Shown piece by piece: positions 1-6,783 of a DNA stretch of 11,325 bases. The DNA lies in contig MGQD01000127.1 in the NCBI GenBank assembly GCA_001797695.1, positions 2,894-14,218 on the forward strand, written 5' to 3'. The position numbers were made by a program, and so were the translations under genes. Position 1 is the first letter of the stretch; each line of letters opens with the position of its first letter. The notes below the pieces were generated by a model. It was not told where the DNA came from. It saw only the letters and a program-made list of their open reading frames with translations, and did no database searches. The stretch comes from Deltaproteobacteria bacterium RBG_13_49_15 (GTDB lineage: Bacteria > Desulfobacterota > Desulfobacteria > Desulfobacterales > UBA2156).

Positions 1-1
1 G

Positions 2-505
2 GAAGATGAAATCACCAAAGGTTTATTTCGTGAGGATTTATATTATCGGATCAATGTGCTTCAGATTCACCTGCCCCCTCTCCGTGACCGCCCGGAGGAC
101 ATTCCGCTGCTGTGCCGGCACTTCGTCGATAAATTTTCTGCCGGTTTTAAAAAACATATCAGTGGGATATCCTCGGAGGGGATGGCGCTTCTTCTAAAGC
201 ACGAATGGCCGGGAAACGTCCGGGAGTTGGAAAATGTCATCGAGAGGGCGGTTGTATTGGCTGAAATGGAAATCCTTCAGGCTGAGCATTTTCCATATAA
301 TTTGGGAACCAAGTCCGATGACGGTGATTCAGCCTTTCTGCCGGAAGGGTTTTCCCTTAAACGAGCGCAGAAGGTGCTTGAAAAAAAAATGATTACAAGA
401 GCACTGATCGAATCCGGAGGAAACCGCACTAAAGCGGCTAAACTCCTCGAAATCAGCCATCCGTCATTACTGTCCAAAATAAAAGAATACGAAATTGTTG
501 CATAG
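2..505 (+). CDS. Sigma-54-dependent transcriptional activator, C-terminal part (5' end outside window)
   Basis: This is the last 167 residues of an NtrC-family enhancer-binding protein, which uses ATP hydrolysis to let sigma-54 RNA polymerase open promoters. The open frame runs in from the left edge. The visible part begins in the second half of the AAA+ domain with FREDLYYRINV (about residues 9-19 of the fragment) and HLPPLRDRPEDIPLL. The sensor-II stretch WPGNVRELENVIERA follows at about 69-83. After a linker comes a C-terminal Fis-type helix-turn-helix (about 136-163, SGGNRTKAAKLLEIS then SLLSKIKEY) that binds the upstream enhancer. The Walker A, GAFTGA loop and any N-terminal receiver or sensory domain lie outside, so I cannot say whether it is a two-component response regulator or name its target. 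It converges on ihfA with 111 bp between stop codons; I found no clear terminator in that gap. Confidence 0.95.
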   Translation, partial: EDEITKGLFREDLYYRINVLQIHLPPLRDRPEDIPLLCRHFVDKFSAGFKKHISGISSEGMALLLKHEWPGNVRELENVIERAVVLAEMEILQAEHFPYNLGTKSDDGDSAFLPEGFSLKRAQKVLEKKMITRALIESGGNRTKAAKLLEISHPSLLSKIKEYEIVA

Positions 506-616
506 AACGGATTTCTCCGCTCTTGCAACGATCGATTTTGTATCCAAAAAGGACGCTTTGATTAAGGAGTTGTATTTTCTGAATTGATGAAGATATGCGA
601 AGGGACCGGATCGCTA

Positions 617-895
617 TTAATCATTTATCGTATCCCTTAATTTTCCGGAGCATTTAAACGTTACGACTTTTCTCCCTCTCAACGTAAGATCACTGCCGGT
701 GGCGGGATTTCGTCCTCTGCGTTCTTTTTTGTTTTTGACGCAGAATTTGCCGAATCCGGAAATCAATACATCCTCTCCTTTTCCCAGCGTGCGCTTGATG
801 ATGTCAAGGAGCGATTCGATGGTTTCCACTGATTTCTTTTTGGTAAAGCCGAGTTCGTGGACCTTTGCAACGATATCATTTTTCGTCAACGCCAT
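617..895 (-). CDS. ihfA: Integration host factor subunit alpha (IhfA/HU family)
   Basis: A 92-residue nucleoid DNA-bending protein of the HU/IHF family. The alpha subunit pairs with IhfB to bend DNA sharply at specific sites, and it often assists sigma-54 activators. The start MALTKNDIV, the core ISGFGKF (45-51), the beta-arm RGRNPATG (60-67, with the DNA-intercalating proline at P64) and RKVVTFKCSGKLRDTIN near the end match IhfA more than HU, whose end normally reads VPAFKAGKALK. The start is well supported: on the minus strand AGGAGG (positions 900-905) sits 4 nt before the ATG. The length is close to the family's usual 90-100 residues. A TTGACA-type promoter lies about 140 bp upstream of the start codon, giving a leader of roughly 130 nt. 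Two cysteines (C52, C82) are present; I attach no special meaning to them. Family assignment is very secure; the alpha versus beta call rests on sequence resemblance. Confidence 0.95.
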   Translation of the reverse strand: MALTKNDIVAKVHELGFTKKKSVETIESLLDIIKRTLGKGEDVLISGFGKFCVKNKKERRGRNPATGSDLTLRGRKVVTFKCSGKLRDTIND

Positions 896-1034
896 GTTTC
901 CTCCTCATCGAACCTGAAAGACGATAATCTGCCCGCCTGGATTTCCATTGAATGGGAAATATTTTTGTTACCCCTTTAACCCGTATTTATGCAATTGTGG
1001 AAAAACGGTGAAGTCGTAAATTTAACGATCCGGT

Positions 1035-1063
1035 AAAATATACGGATATTATTGCGCTGTCAA
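1035..1063 (-). promoter_or_regulatory. Sigma-70-type promoter for ihfA
   Basis: On the minus strand a perfect -35 box TTGACA (1058-1063) is followed by a 17-nt spacer and a -10 box TATTTT (1035-1040, 4 of 6 matches to TATAAT). Transcription would start near 1028 and read into ihfA with a leader of about 130 nt. It is the best promoter match I found in the window. The spacing and the perfect -35 are seen directly; activity is inferred. Confidence 0.7.
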
Positions 1064-1082
1064 GAATTTAAGCGCCCATATC
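1045..1082. promoter_or_regulatory. Interrupted dyad over the ihfA -35 box, possible operator
   Basis: Plus-strand GATAT, 4 nt, GCGCT, 12 nt, AGCGC, 2 nt, ATATC: two nested pairs of perfect 5-bp arms (1045-1049 with 1078-1082, and 1054-1058 with 1071-1075). The -35 box of the ihfA promoter (1058-1063) lies inside it. A dyad in this place could be a repressor or activator site, but the arms are short and no regulator is identified. It does not match the IHF consensus, so simple autoregulation is not supported. Confidence 0.3.
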
Positions 1083-1167
1083 GGTCTTTTCTTGATTATT
1101 GATTGAACTTGAAACTCTGTTTCTGATATTTAGCGCCATCGGGATTGACAGTCCGTTAATCAAAGAG

Positions 1168-1199
1168 CAAAAGATTTTTCGTTTATGAAAAATCCTTTG
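1168..1199 (-). terminator. Hairpin downstream of tRNA-Thr, likely terminator
   Basis: A 13-bp stem (1168-1180 with 1187-1199) closes a 6-nt loop and begins 7 bp beyond the CCA end of the tRNA. The single non-Watson-Crick pair is A-C if read as plus-strand RNA but U-G if read as minus-strand RNA, so the hairpin is better formed in the tRNA transcript. The following tract (CTCTTTGATT) is only moderately U-rich. It could be an intrinsic terminator or a 3' processing barrier. Confidence 0.5.
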
Positions 1200-1206
1200 T
1201 TTTCCA

Positions 1207-1282
1207 TGGAGCCGGCAGGCGGACTCGAACCGCCGACCTGCTGATTACGAATCAGCTGCTCTACCTGCTGAGCTACGCCGGC
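1207..1282 (-). tRNA. tRNA-Thr (anticodon CGT)
   Basis: A complete 76-nt cloverleaf on the minus strand. The acceptor stem is GCCGGCG with TGCCGGC (7 bp, with a G-U at 7-66). The D arm is GCTC/GAGC. The anticodon stem GCTGA/TCAGC carries loop TTCGTAA, giving anticodon CGT, which reads the threonine codon ACG. The T arm is GGCGG/CCGCC with loop TTCGAGT. The discriminator is U73 and CCA is encoded. No intron or mismatch is visible. Its 5' end lies 27 bp from the mfd start codon on the other strand, so its promoter must overlap the first codons of mfd. A weak candidate on the minus strand is TTGATT, 17 nt, TAGCTT, ending 13 bp before the tRNA. Confidence 0.97.
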
Positions 1283-1309
1283 CAAGATGAGAATCAAGCT
1301 ACTTACTTT

Positions 1310-4300
1310 ATGAAACAAAATCAAGAAAAATATTCTCTTAAGGCCCTTGTTGATGTTATTCCGAACAGAAGGAGTTCCATCGACTGCGTCGGGCTGACGC
1401 GGCCTTCCTTTGCATACCTGGCGTTTTCAATTTACCATAGACACCGCCTTCCAATCGTCGCCGTTACATCCACGGTCGGAGAAGCCGACAAGCTATCATT
1501 GGATCTTCAATTTTTTTTTAACGGGACAGACATCACGGTGATGCATTTTCCTCCCTGCACTATTTTCCCGGGTCGAACGAACGTCTTCCATAACGAGACT
1601 TCGGCGGCAAGAATACGGACGCTATATCGCATGATCAACGGAGAGGCGCCGGTTCTGGTCGTCTCCCTGGAGGCTCTGCTGCAGAAAATCATCCCAAAGG
1701 ATGAAATCACCGCCTATGCGGAACTGATCATGGAGAACGAGGAGATCGACCGGGACAGTCTGATTCAAAAATTGATATCCGGAGGTTATGTTCGTTCGGC
1801 CATCGTTGAAGAGCCGGGAGATTTCAGCGTAAGGGGAGGGATACTGGATATTTTTTCTCCGCTTTATCCGGACCCGCTGAGGATCGAACTGTCCGGTGAT
1901 ACGGTCGCTTCCCTGCGATTTTTTTCAGCGGCGAGCCAGCGAAAATTGAATACTCTTTCGGAAGCCGTCATTCTGCCTGCCCGCGAAGCGATCATCTCAT
2001 CGAATCGAATGGAATCGATTTTAGGGAAGATTCGAACGCAAAGCGCTGAACTGGAACTCCCCGTAACCAAATTGCGGGAGTTCATCCAATGCATCAAACA
2101 GATGGAAAGACCACCGGAAATCGAAGGCCTGATCCCTCTGGTCTACGAATCCCCGGATACGCTGTTTGATTACATGCCGGAACAGACCCTGATTGCCATG
2201 GCGGAGCCAGGCACGCTTGAAAAGACGGCGGCTGAGTTCGGAGAGATAGTCCTGAAGAATTACATCAGTGCTCGAAACGAAGCGAAATTCTGCATAAAAC
2301 CGGAAGATCTGTACATCGACTGGGAAACGATATGGGCAATTTCGAGAAGGCGGAAGCACCTGTCATATGAAATGCTCCCGGTTTCCGCATCAACGGAAAG
2401 TTCGGAAGGTGAAAACGGAACTTGGTTTTTTCGGATTGGTGAAAATCATGCGTTGTCTCAGGAGTTGGCCTACCGGAAAGAAAATGAGCGGCTATTTCTC
2501 CCGTTGGCCGATTGGATCACCCGGCAGGTCGATGCCGGATGCACCGTATTTTTTGCCTGCGGCACTTATCCACAGGCCAAGCGGTTGGAATCGCTGCTGG
2601 AGCCGTATCGCATCCCGGTTGAAATCATCGATACGTTTAAAATGGATATTCCCTCAACGGATACGGGTAAGAAACGGATTTTTATCTGTGCAGGGCATTT
2701 CAGCAAGGGCTTTGTCTGGTTGGATGAGCATCTGGCCATCCTGACGGAGGATGAGGTTTTTGGAGAAAAACGCCGGAAAACAATTCATCGCCGCCGCCTC
2801 CTGCAATCGGTTCGGGTCGTCTTTGAAGACCTCCATAAAGGAGATCTGATCGTTCATGATGATCATGGCATCGGCAGGTATGACGGATTGGAAAAGCTGA
2901 AGGTGGATGGTGCGGCAAACGATTTTCTTCTCATTCTCTATAAAGACGACGATAAGCTCTATCTTCCGGTGGAACGGATGAATGTGGTAAGGAAATATCT
3001 GGGGGTCGAGGGGATGGCGCCGGCCCTTGATAAACTGGGAGGCAAATCTTGGGAGAAGGTCAAAGAGCGTGTCAAGAAATCGGCCGAAAAAATCGCCGGA
3101 GAATTGCTTGCCCTCTATGCGGAACGGAAGGTAAGGAAAGGACATGCCTTTGAACCGACCGATAAATACTTCAGGGATTTTGAAGCCGCTTTTCCGTATG
3201 AAGAAACGGAAGATCAGTTAAGGGTCATCGATGAGGTGTTTGATGACATGGCAAAACCCGTGTCCATGGACCGTCTCATCTGCGGGGATGTAGGATATGG
3301 TAAAACGGAGGTGGCCCTCAGGGCTGCATACATGGCGGTCAATGGCGGTAAGCAGGTAGCGATGCTGGTCCCGACGACGATTCTCGCGGAGCAGCATTAT
3401 GAGACGTTCTCGAAACGGTTTGAGAAATATCCGGTCTCCGTTGCCTGTCTGAGCCGGTTCCGTTCGGATAAGGAGCAACGGTCGATCCTGGAGGATCTAT
3501 CCGCCGGAAAAACAGATATTATCATCGGAACGCACCGTCTTCTTCAAAAGGATGTTGCATTTAAAGATCTGGGGTTGCTCATAGTAGATGAAGAACAGCG
3601 TTTCGGCGTCAAGCACAAAGAAAAGCTGAAAAAGATAAAAAATACCGTCGACGTGCTTGTCCTCACCGCAACCCCGATACCTCGGACCCTTCATATGTCC
3701 CTTGCAGGAGTCCGGGATATCAGTCTGATTTCAACTCCTCCTGAAGAGCGGCATCCCATCATTACCTATGTTTCCGAAATGGACGACAGTGTCGTATCAG
3801 ACGCCATTCGAAGGGAGCTGAAACGAAACGGACAAATTTTTTTTGTTCACAACAACATCCACAGCATCTGGAAAATGGCCGGACATTTGAAGGAATTGGT
3901 ACCGGAAGCCGGAATCGGTGTGGCGCACGGCCGGCTGAATGAAACCGAACTTGAAGAGGTGATGATTTCATTTTTTAGGAAGAAAATCGACTTGCTTGTT
4001 TGCACGGCTATTATCGAATCGGGTTTGGATGTTCCATCGGCGAATACGATTCTCATCAACCGGGCCGACCGGTTTGGTCTGGCTCAAATTTATCAGTTGC
4101 GAGGCCGGGTGGGACGATCCAATGAACAGGCTTACGCTTATTTATTCATTCCAAGGGAAAGCGCTTTGACCCCGGATGCTAAAAAAAGGCTAAAGGTCCT
4201 GATGGAATACAGCGACCTCGGGAGCGGATTCCAGATCGCCATGCGGGATCTCGAAATCCGCGGAGGAGGGACTATTTTGGGCGCCTCCCAGTCGGGACAT

Positions 4301-4831
4301 ATTGCAGCGGTGGGTTATGACATGTTTCTCAAGCTGATGGAACAAGCGGTCTCCGAATTAAAGGGGGAGCCGGTCCAGGAAGAGTTACAGCCGGAAATCA
4401 ATATCGAGATAAGCGCATTTATTCCTGAATTCTATGTAGCGGACATCGATCAAAGACTTTCCATCTATCGTCGTCTTTCCCGGATGACCGATCTGAAAGA
4501 GGTGTCCGATTTCAAATCGGAACTCATGGACCGATTCGGCCCGATGCCGGGCGAATCGATGAATCTGGTATTTAAGATCATGTTGAAAATTTTGGCCGTT
4601 AAGGCCGGCGTCAGACGGCTGGACCTGGCCGGAGACATTCTCGTACTCTATTTTTCATTGACGCATCTGAAGGACGGTTCGCGAATTGTTGAGATGATCA
4701 GGTCGGATCCCGGACGATTTTCACTCTCTCCTGATCACGTCATGAAGATCAAGTTATTCAGAAACGGGCAAAAAGGGTTGTTGTCTCAAACGAGAAACAT
4801 ATTGAAAGCAATCGGCAAAGATGTTAGTTAA
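1310..4831 (+). CDS. mfd: Transcription-repair coupling factor Mfd
   Basis: An 1173-residue SF2 DNA translocase that pushes stalled RNA polymerase off damaged templates and recruits UvrA (E. coli Mfd is 1148 residues). The N-terminal UvrB-like module (about 1-350) lacks a working Walker A, as usual for Mfd. The RNA-polymerase-interacting domain follows, with the family signature GDLIVHDDHGIGRYDG (511-526). The RecG-like motor has Walker A GDVGYGKT (659-666), the DEEQ box (760-763), TATPIPRT (786-793) and QLRGRVGR (929-936). The translocation/TRCF part continues with IAMRDLEIRGGG and ILGASQSGH, and the C-terminal domain is present. No catalytic motif is missing. The first ATG is preceded by no clear Shine-Dalgarno. 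An 8-codon frame at 1287-1313 ends in an ATGA overlap with this start. The promoter is not evident and would lie in or beyond the divergent tRNA gene. Confidence 0.98.
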   Translation: MKQNQEKYSLKALVDVIPNRRSSIDCVGLTRPSFAYLAFSIYHRHRLPIVAVTSTVGEADKLSLDLQFFFNGTDITVMHFPPCTIFPGRTNVFHNETSAARIRTLYRMINGEAPVLVVSLEALLQKIIPKDEITAYAELIMENEEIDRDSLIQKLISGGYVRSAIVEEPGDFSVRGGILDIFSPLYPDPLRIELSGDTVASLRFFSAASQRKLNTLSEAVILPAREAIISSNRMESILGKIRTQSAELELPVTKLREFIQCIKQMERPPEIEGLIPLVYESPDTLFDYMPEQTLIAMAEPGTLEKTAAEFGEIVLKNYISARNEAKFCIKPEDLYIDWETIWAISRRRKHLSYEMLPVSASTESSEGENGTWFFRIGENHALSQELAYRKENERLFLPLADWITRQVDAGCTVFFACGTYPQAKRLESLLEPYRIPVEIIDTFKMDIPSTDTGKKRIFICAGHFSKGFVWLDEHLAILTEDEVFGEKRRKTIHRRRLLQSVRVVFEDLHKGDLIVHDDHGIGRYDGLEKLKVDGAANDFLLILYKDDDKLYLPVERMNVVRKYLGVEGMAPALDKLGGKSWEKVKERVKKSAEKIAGELLALYAERKVRKGHAFEPTDKYFRDFEAAFPYEETEDQLRVIDEVFDDMAKPVSMDRLICGDVGYGKTEVALRAAYMAVNGGKQVAMLVPTTILAEQHYETFSKRFEKYPVSVACLSRFRSDKEQRSILEDLSAGKTDIIIGTHRLLQKDVAFKDLGLLIVDEEQRFGVKHKEKLKKIKNTVDVLVLTATPIPRTLHMSLAGVRDISLISTPPEERHPIITYVSEMDDSVVSDAIRRELKRNGQIFFVHNNIHSIWKMAGHLKELVPEAGIGVAHGRLNETELEEVMISFFRKKIDLLVCTAIIESGLDVPSANTILINRADRFGLAQIYQLRGRVGRSNEQAYAYLFIPRESALTPDAKKRLKVLMEYSDLGSGFQIAMRDLEIRGGGTILGASQSGHIAAVGYDMFLKLMEQAVSELKGEPVQEELQPEINIEISAFIPEFYVADIDQRLSIYRRLSRMTDLKEVSDFKSELMDRFGPMPGESMNLVFKIMLKILAVKAGVRRLDLAGDILVLYFSLTHLKDGSRIVEMIRSDPGRFSLSPDHVMKIKLFRNGQKGLLSQTRNILKAIGKDVS

Positions 4832-4868
4832 AAAAAATTTGATCCACCTGAACCGAAACAGCGAGATC

Positions 4869-4891
4869 ATTCCCCGCTGTTTGCGGCGGGG
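4869..4891. repeat. REP-like palindrome, first unit
   Basis: The stem CCCCGCTG/CGGCGGGG (4872-4879 with 4884-4891; 8 bp with one T-G pair) closes a TTTG tetraloop. It starts with attccccgctg, an 11-bp sequence repeated exactly 68 bp downstream. It is GC-rich, lies 3' of mfd, and has no T tract after it, so it is not a standard intrinsic terminator. The form and pairing resemble REP/BIME intergenic repeats; whether it recurs in the genome cannot be seen from this window. Confidence 0.6.
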
Positions 4892-4932
4892 TTAGCGAGC
4901 GAATTTAAAAACAGACATTATTCCTTGCGGTC

Positions 4933-4965
4933 GAAGATTCCCCGCTGCTTGTAGCTGGAATCTTC
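4933..4965. repeat. REP-like palindrome, second unit
   Basis: Outer arms GAAGATTCC/GGAATCTTC (4933-4941 with 4957-4965) are perfect over 9 bp. Inside is a short GCT/AGC pair around GCTTGT. Positions 4937-4947 repeat exactly the 11 bp attccccgctg of the first unit, and the match continues as YTTG. The right half (TAGCTGG) differs from the first unit's CGGCGGGG, so this copy pairs through its flanks instead of the CCCCGCTG core. It lies 31 bp upstream of the surA-like start codon. Confidence 0.6.
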
Positions 4966-4996
4966 AATAATCCACAATACCGTTTTAATTGATCGG

Positions 4997-6007
4997 ATGG
5001 ACCTGCAGATGACGATTCGAGATTTCCGCCGAATAGCCCGCCTTTTTATCCCATCCGGTTTCATAGTTTTATTGACATTTATCGTTCCGGCGAATTGCCT
5101 GGCCGAGACCGTCGACCGGGTCGTTGCCGTTGTAAATGACGACATCATTTCCCTCTTTGATCTCAGCTTTGTGCTGAAACCCTATGAAGACCGGATCAAA
5201 TCTCTCGGTTATTCATCCGATAAGGAAAAAGAGATGCTGTTGAAAGTTCGGCAGGAAATGATGAATCAACTGATTGATCAAACCCTTGCAGATCAGGAGA
5301 TCAAGCGCCTGGAAATTTCGGTGAGCGAGAAGGAGATTGATCAGGCGGTTGAACGGTTTAAAGAGGTGAACTATTACACGGAAGAAGAACTGGAAAAGGG
5401 GTTAAAAAAGGAAGGAATATCAAAAGACGAATTTCGGAAACGGCTAAAAGATGAGATCCTCCGGACAAAGCTGGTCAATCGACAGGTCAAATCCAAAATC
5501 GTGATCACCAAAGAAGATGTCGAATCGTATCACAAGGCGCATCCTGAATTGTACGGCGGCAAAAAAAGGTATCACCTTCGTCATATTATCATGCAGGCAT
5601 CTCAGAATGCCGGAGCCGACGCGAAAAAGGCCGTGCTCATGAGAATGAAAAACGTCGCAGACAAGCTAGAAAAAGGTGAGCGATTCGAAGATCTGGCAAG
5701 AGAATTCTCCATGATGTCAGCTAAAGAAGGAGGTGAACTGGGAGTCTTCGATTTCGATGACCTTTCCACTCAAGTACAGGAATCCCTCAAAGGGAAAAAG
5801 GTTAAGGAATTTACTGAAATTCTGGACACGGATTTGGGATATCAGATTTTTTACATAGAAGAAATCCTTCATAAACCCGGAAAATTGCTGACGGAGGCTT
5901 CTCCCGAAATCGAGGAGAAGCTTTTTCGAGATGAAGTGGAAAAAAGATATCGGGAATGGATTAAGGAATTGCGGAAAAAATCTTATATCCGAATCATTGA
6001 TTCGTAA
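4997..6007 (+). CDS. surA: SurA-like periplasmic chaperone / peptidyl-prolyl isomerase
   Basis: A 336-residue exported parvulin-type protein, probably helping outer-membrane proteins fold in the periplasm. Residues 1-36 form a signal peptide: a basic start (RRIAR), a hydrophobic core around 16-33 and a likely cleavage after CLA36. The N-terminal SurA domain begins VDRVVAVVNDDIISLFDL. A charged, helix-rich stretch follows to about 185. A single PPIC rotamase domain starts at YHLRHIIM (192-199) and runs to about 287, then a C-terminal helix. E. coli SurA has two parvulin domains; only one is present here, as in many non-gammaproteobacterial relatives. M5 at 5009 is an equally possible start, since neither ATG has a good Shine-Dalgarno. 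It is the first gene of the run toward recO. PpiD or PrsA-type naming is possible; the symbol is by resemblance. Confidence 0.88.
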   Translation: MDLQMTIRDFRRIARLFIPSGFIVLLTFIVPANCLAETVDRVVAVVNDDIISLFDLSFVLKPYEDRIKSLGYSSDKEKEMLLKVRQEMMNQLIDQTLADQEIKRLEISVSEKEIDQAVERFKEVNYYTEEELEKGLKKEGISKDEFRKRLKDEILRTKLVNRQVKSKIVITKEDVESYHKAHPELYGGKKRYHLRHIIMQASQNAGADAKKAVLMRMKNVADKLEKGERFEDLAREFSMMSAKEGGELGVFDFDDLSTQVQESLKGKKVKEFTEILDTDLGYQIFYIEEILHKPGKLLTEASPEIEEKLFRDEVEKRYREWIKELRKKSYIRIIDS

Positions 6008-6016
6008 GGAATGCAA

Positions 6017-6766
6017 ATGCCTGCGGAAACTAAAGAAATGTCTTTTGGAAGATATCTTCGGGAAGCGCGTGAGGCAAAAAGGATTCGACTTGAGGATATC
6101 TCGAATGAAATCAAAGTCGGCCTTCATAAACTGATTCAACTTGAAAATGAGGATCTCCAGCACCTTCCGGAGGCGGTTTACGTCAAAGGCTTTATCCGGG
6201 CGTATGCAAAAGCCGTAGGAGATGACGGAGATGAAGCGATTCGGCTTTATGTTTCAAGTCTGGAAAAGATCGAAAAGCCGGTCATTCCCGAAACCGATTT
6301 GGACGAGAACCGGAAACGGTTCTGGCCCCGAATAGCAGTTGCGCTTTTAGGGCTTGCCGGAATTGTGCTGGTATCGGTCGTATTAATTTCTCTTTTTCAA
6401 AGTAAAAAACCCATTCCCAAAGAACATCCCAGGGAAGAAACTCGTTCTACGGATGCAGTCAATAATGTGAAGGCGCCGACACAGACACCTCCTGCTGCGC
6501 CGGCTGAAGGAGATACGGCAAAACCCATCTCTGAGGAATTATTATTAAACGTCCGAGCGATTTCGAACACCTGGCTGGAAATCGGATCGGATGATCAGGA
6601 TCCGAAATCATACAATTTGAAAACCGGAGACCGCCTGACCCTCAAGGCTTCTTCCGGATTTCAGGTTCATATCGGAAACGCCGGGGGTGTCGAAATGGAA
6701 CTCAACGGCAAGCCCGTCCCGATCGAAGGGAAAGCCGGACAGGTGACCCGGATGAAAATCCCCTGA
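6017..6766 (+). CDS. rodZ: RodZ-like membrane-anchored helix-turn-helix protein
   Basis: A 249-residue single-pass inner-membrane protein. RodZ links the MreB cytoskeleton to the cell-wall elongation machinery. The N-terminal cytoplasmic HTH_25 domain spans about 9-78 (SFGRYLREAREAKRI through FIRAYAKAVG). A basic juxtamembrane segment RKRFWPR precedes a transmembrane helix at about 105-127. Then come a charged, Pro/Ala-rich periplasmic linker (about 128-172) and a C-terminal DUF4115-type beta domain (about 177-249, with TWLEI, SYNLKTGD and HIGNAGGVEMELNG). It is shorter than E. coli RodZ (337 residues), mainly in the linker. I chose the ATG at 6017 because TAAGGA ends 6 nt upstream; the ATG at 6011 abuts that sequence and would leave no spacing. 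The gap to the upstream stop codon is 9 bp. The domain order is clear; a shape role is inferred from the family. Confidence 0.88.
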   Translation: MPAETKEMSFGRYLREAREAKRIRLEDISNEIKVGLHKLIQLENEDLQHLPEAVYVKGFIRAYAKAVGDDGDEAIRLYVSSLEKIEKPVIPETDLDENRKRFWPRIAVALLGLAGIVLVSVVLISLFQSKKPIPKEHPREETRSTDAVNNVKAPTQTPPAAPAEGDTAKPISEELLLNVRAISNTWLEIGSDDQDPKSYNLKTGDRLTLKASSGFQVHIGNAGGVEMELNGKPVPIEGKAGQVTRMKIP

Positions 6767-6783
6767 CCAGGAATAAGACGCCT

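Noticed and set aside
506..616. Bidirectional terminator between the sigma-54 activator and ihfA
   Set aside because: Only short stems (CGGA/TCCG, 4 bp) or bulged long-loop pairings are found, with no U tract.
886..948. 20-codon minus-strand leader frame (MEIQAGRLSS...) overlapping the ihfA start
   Set aside because: No Shine-Dalgarno before its ATG, and ihfA has a strong one of its own; most likely chance.
941..960. Small hairpin ATTTC-CAT/ATG-GAAAT with a T5 run after it on the plus strand
   Set aside because: The stem is 8 bp with a bulge, A/T-rich, and there is no plus-strand gene for it to terminate; it lies in the ihfA leader without clear function.
1145..1173. TTGACA on the plus strand as an mfd promoter
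   Set aside because: No acceptable -10 box at 15-19 nt spacing, and the transcript would cross the whole tRNA gene in antisense.
2654..3145. 163-codon open frame on the minus strand inside mfd
   Set aside because: It lies wholly antisense to strongly conserved Mfd sequence, resembles no family I know, and has no ribosome site; it is a shadow frame.
5717..6163. 148-codon minus-strand frame across the surA/rodZ junction
   Set aside because: The translation is Phe/Ile-rich and reflects the reverse of Glu/Lys-rich coding sequence; both real genes on the plus strand are well supported.
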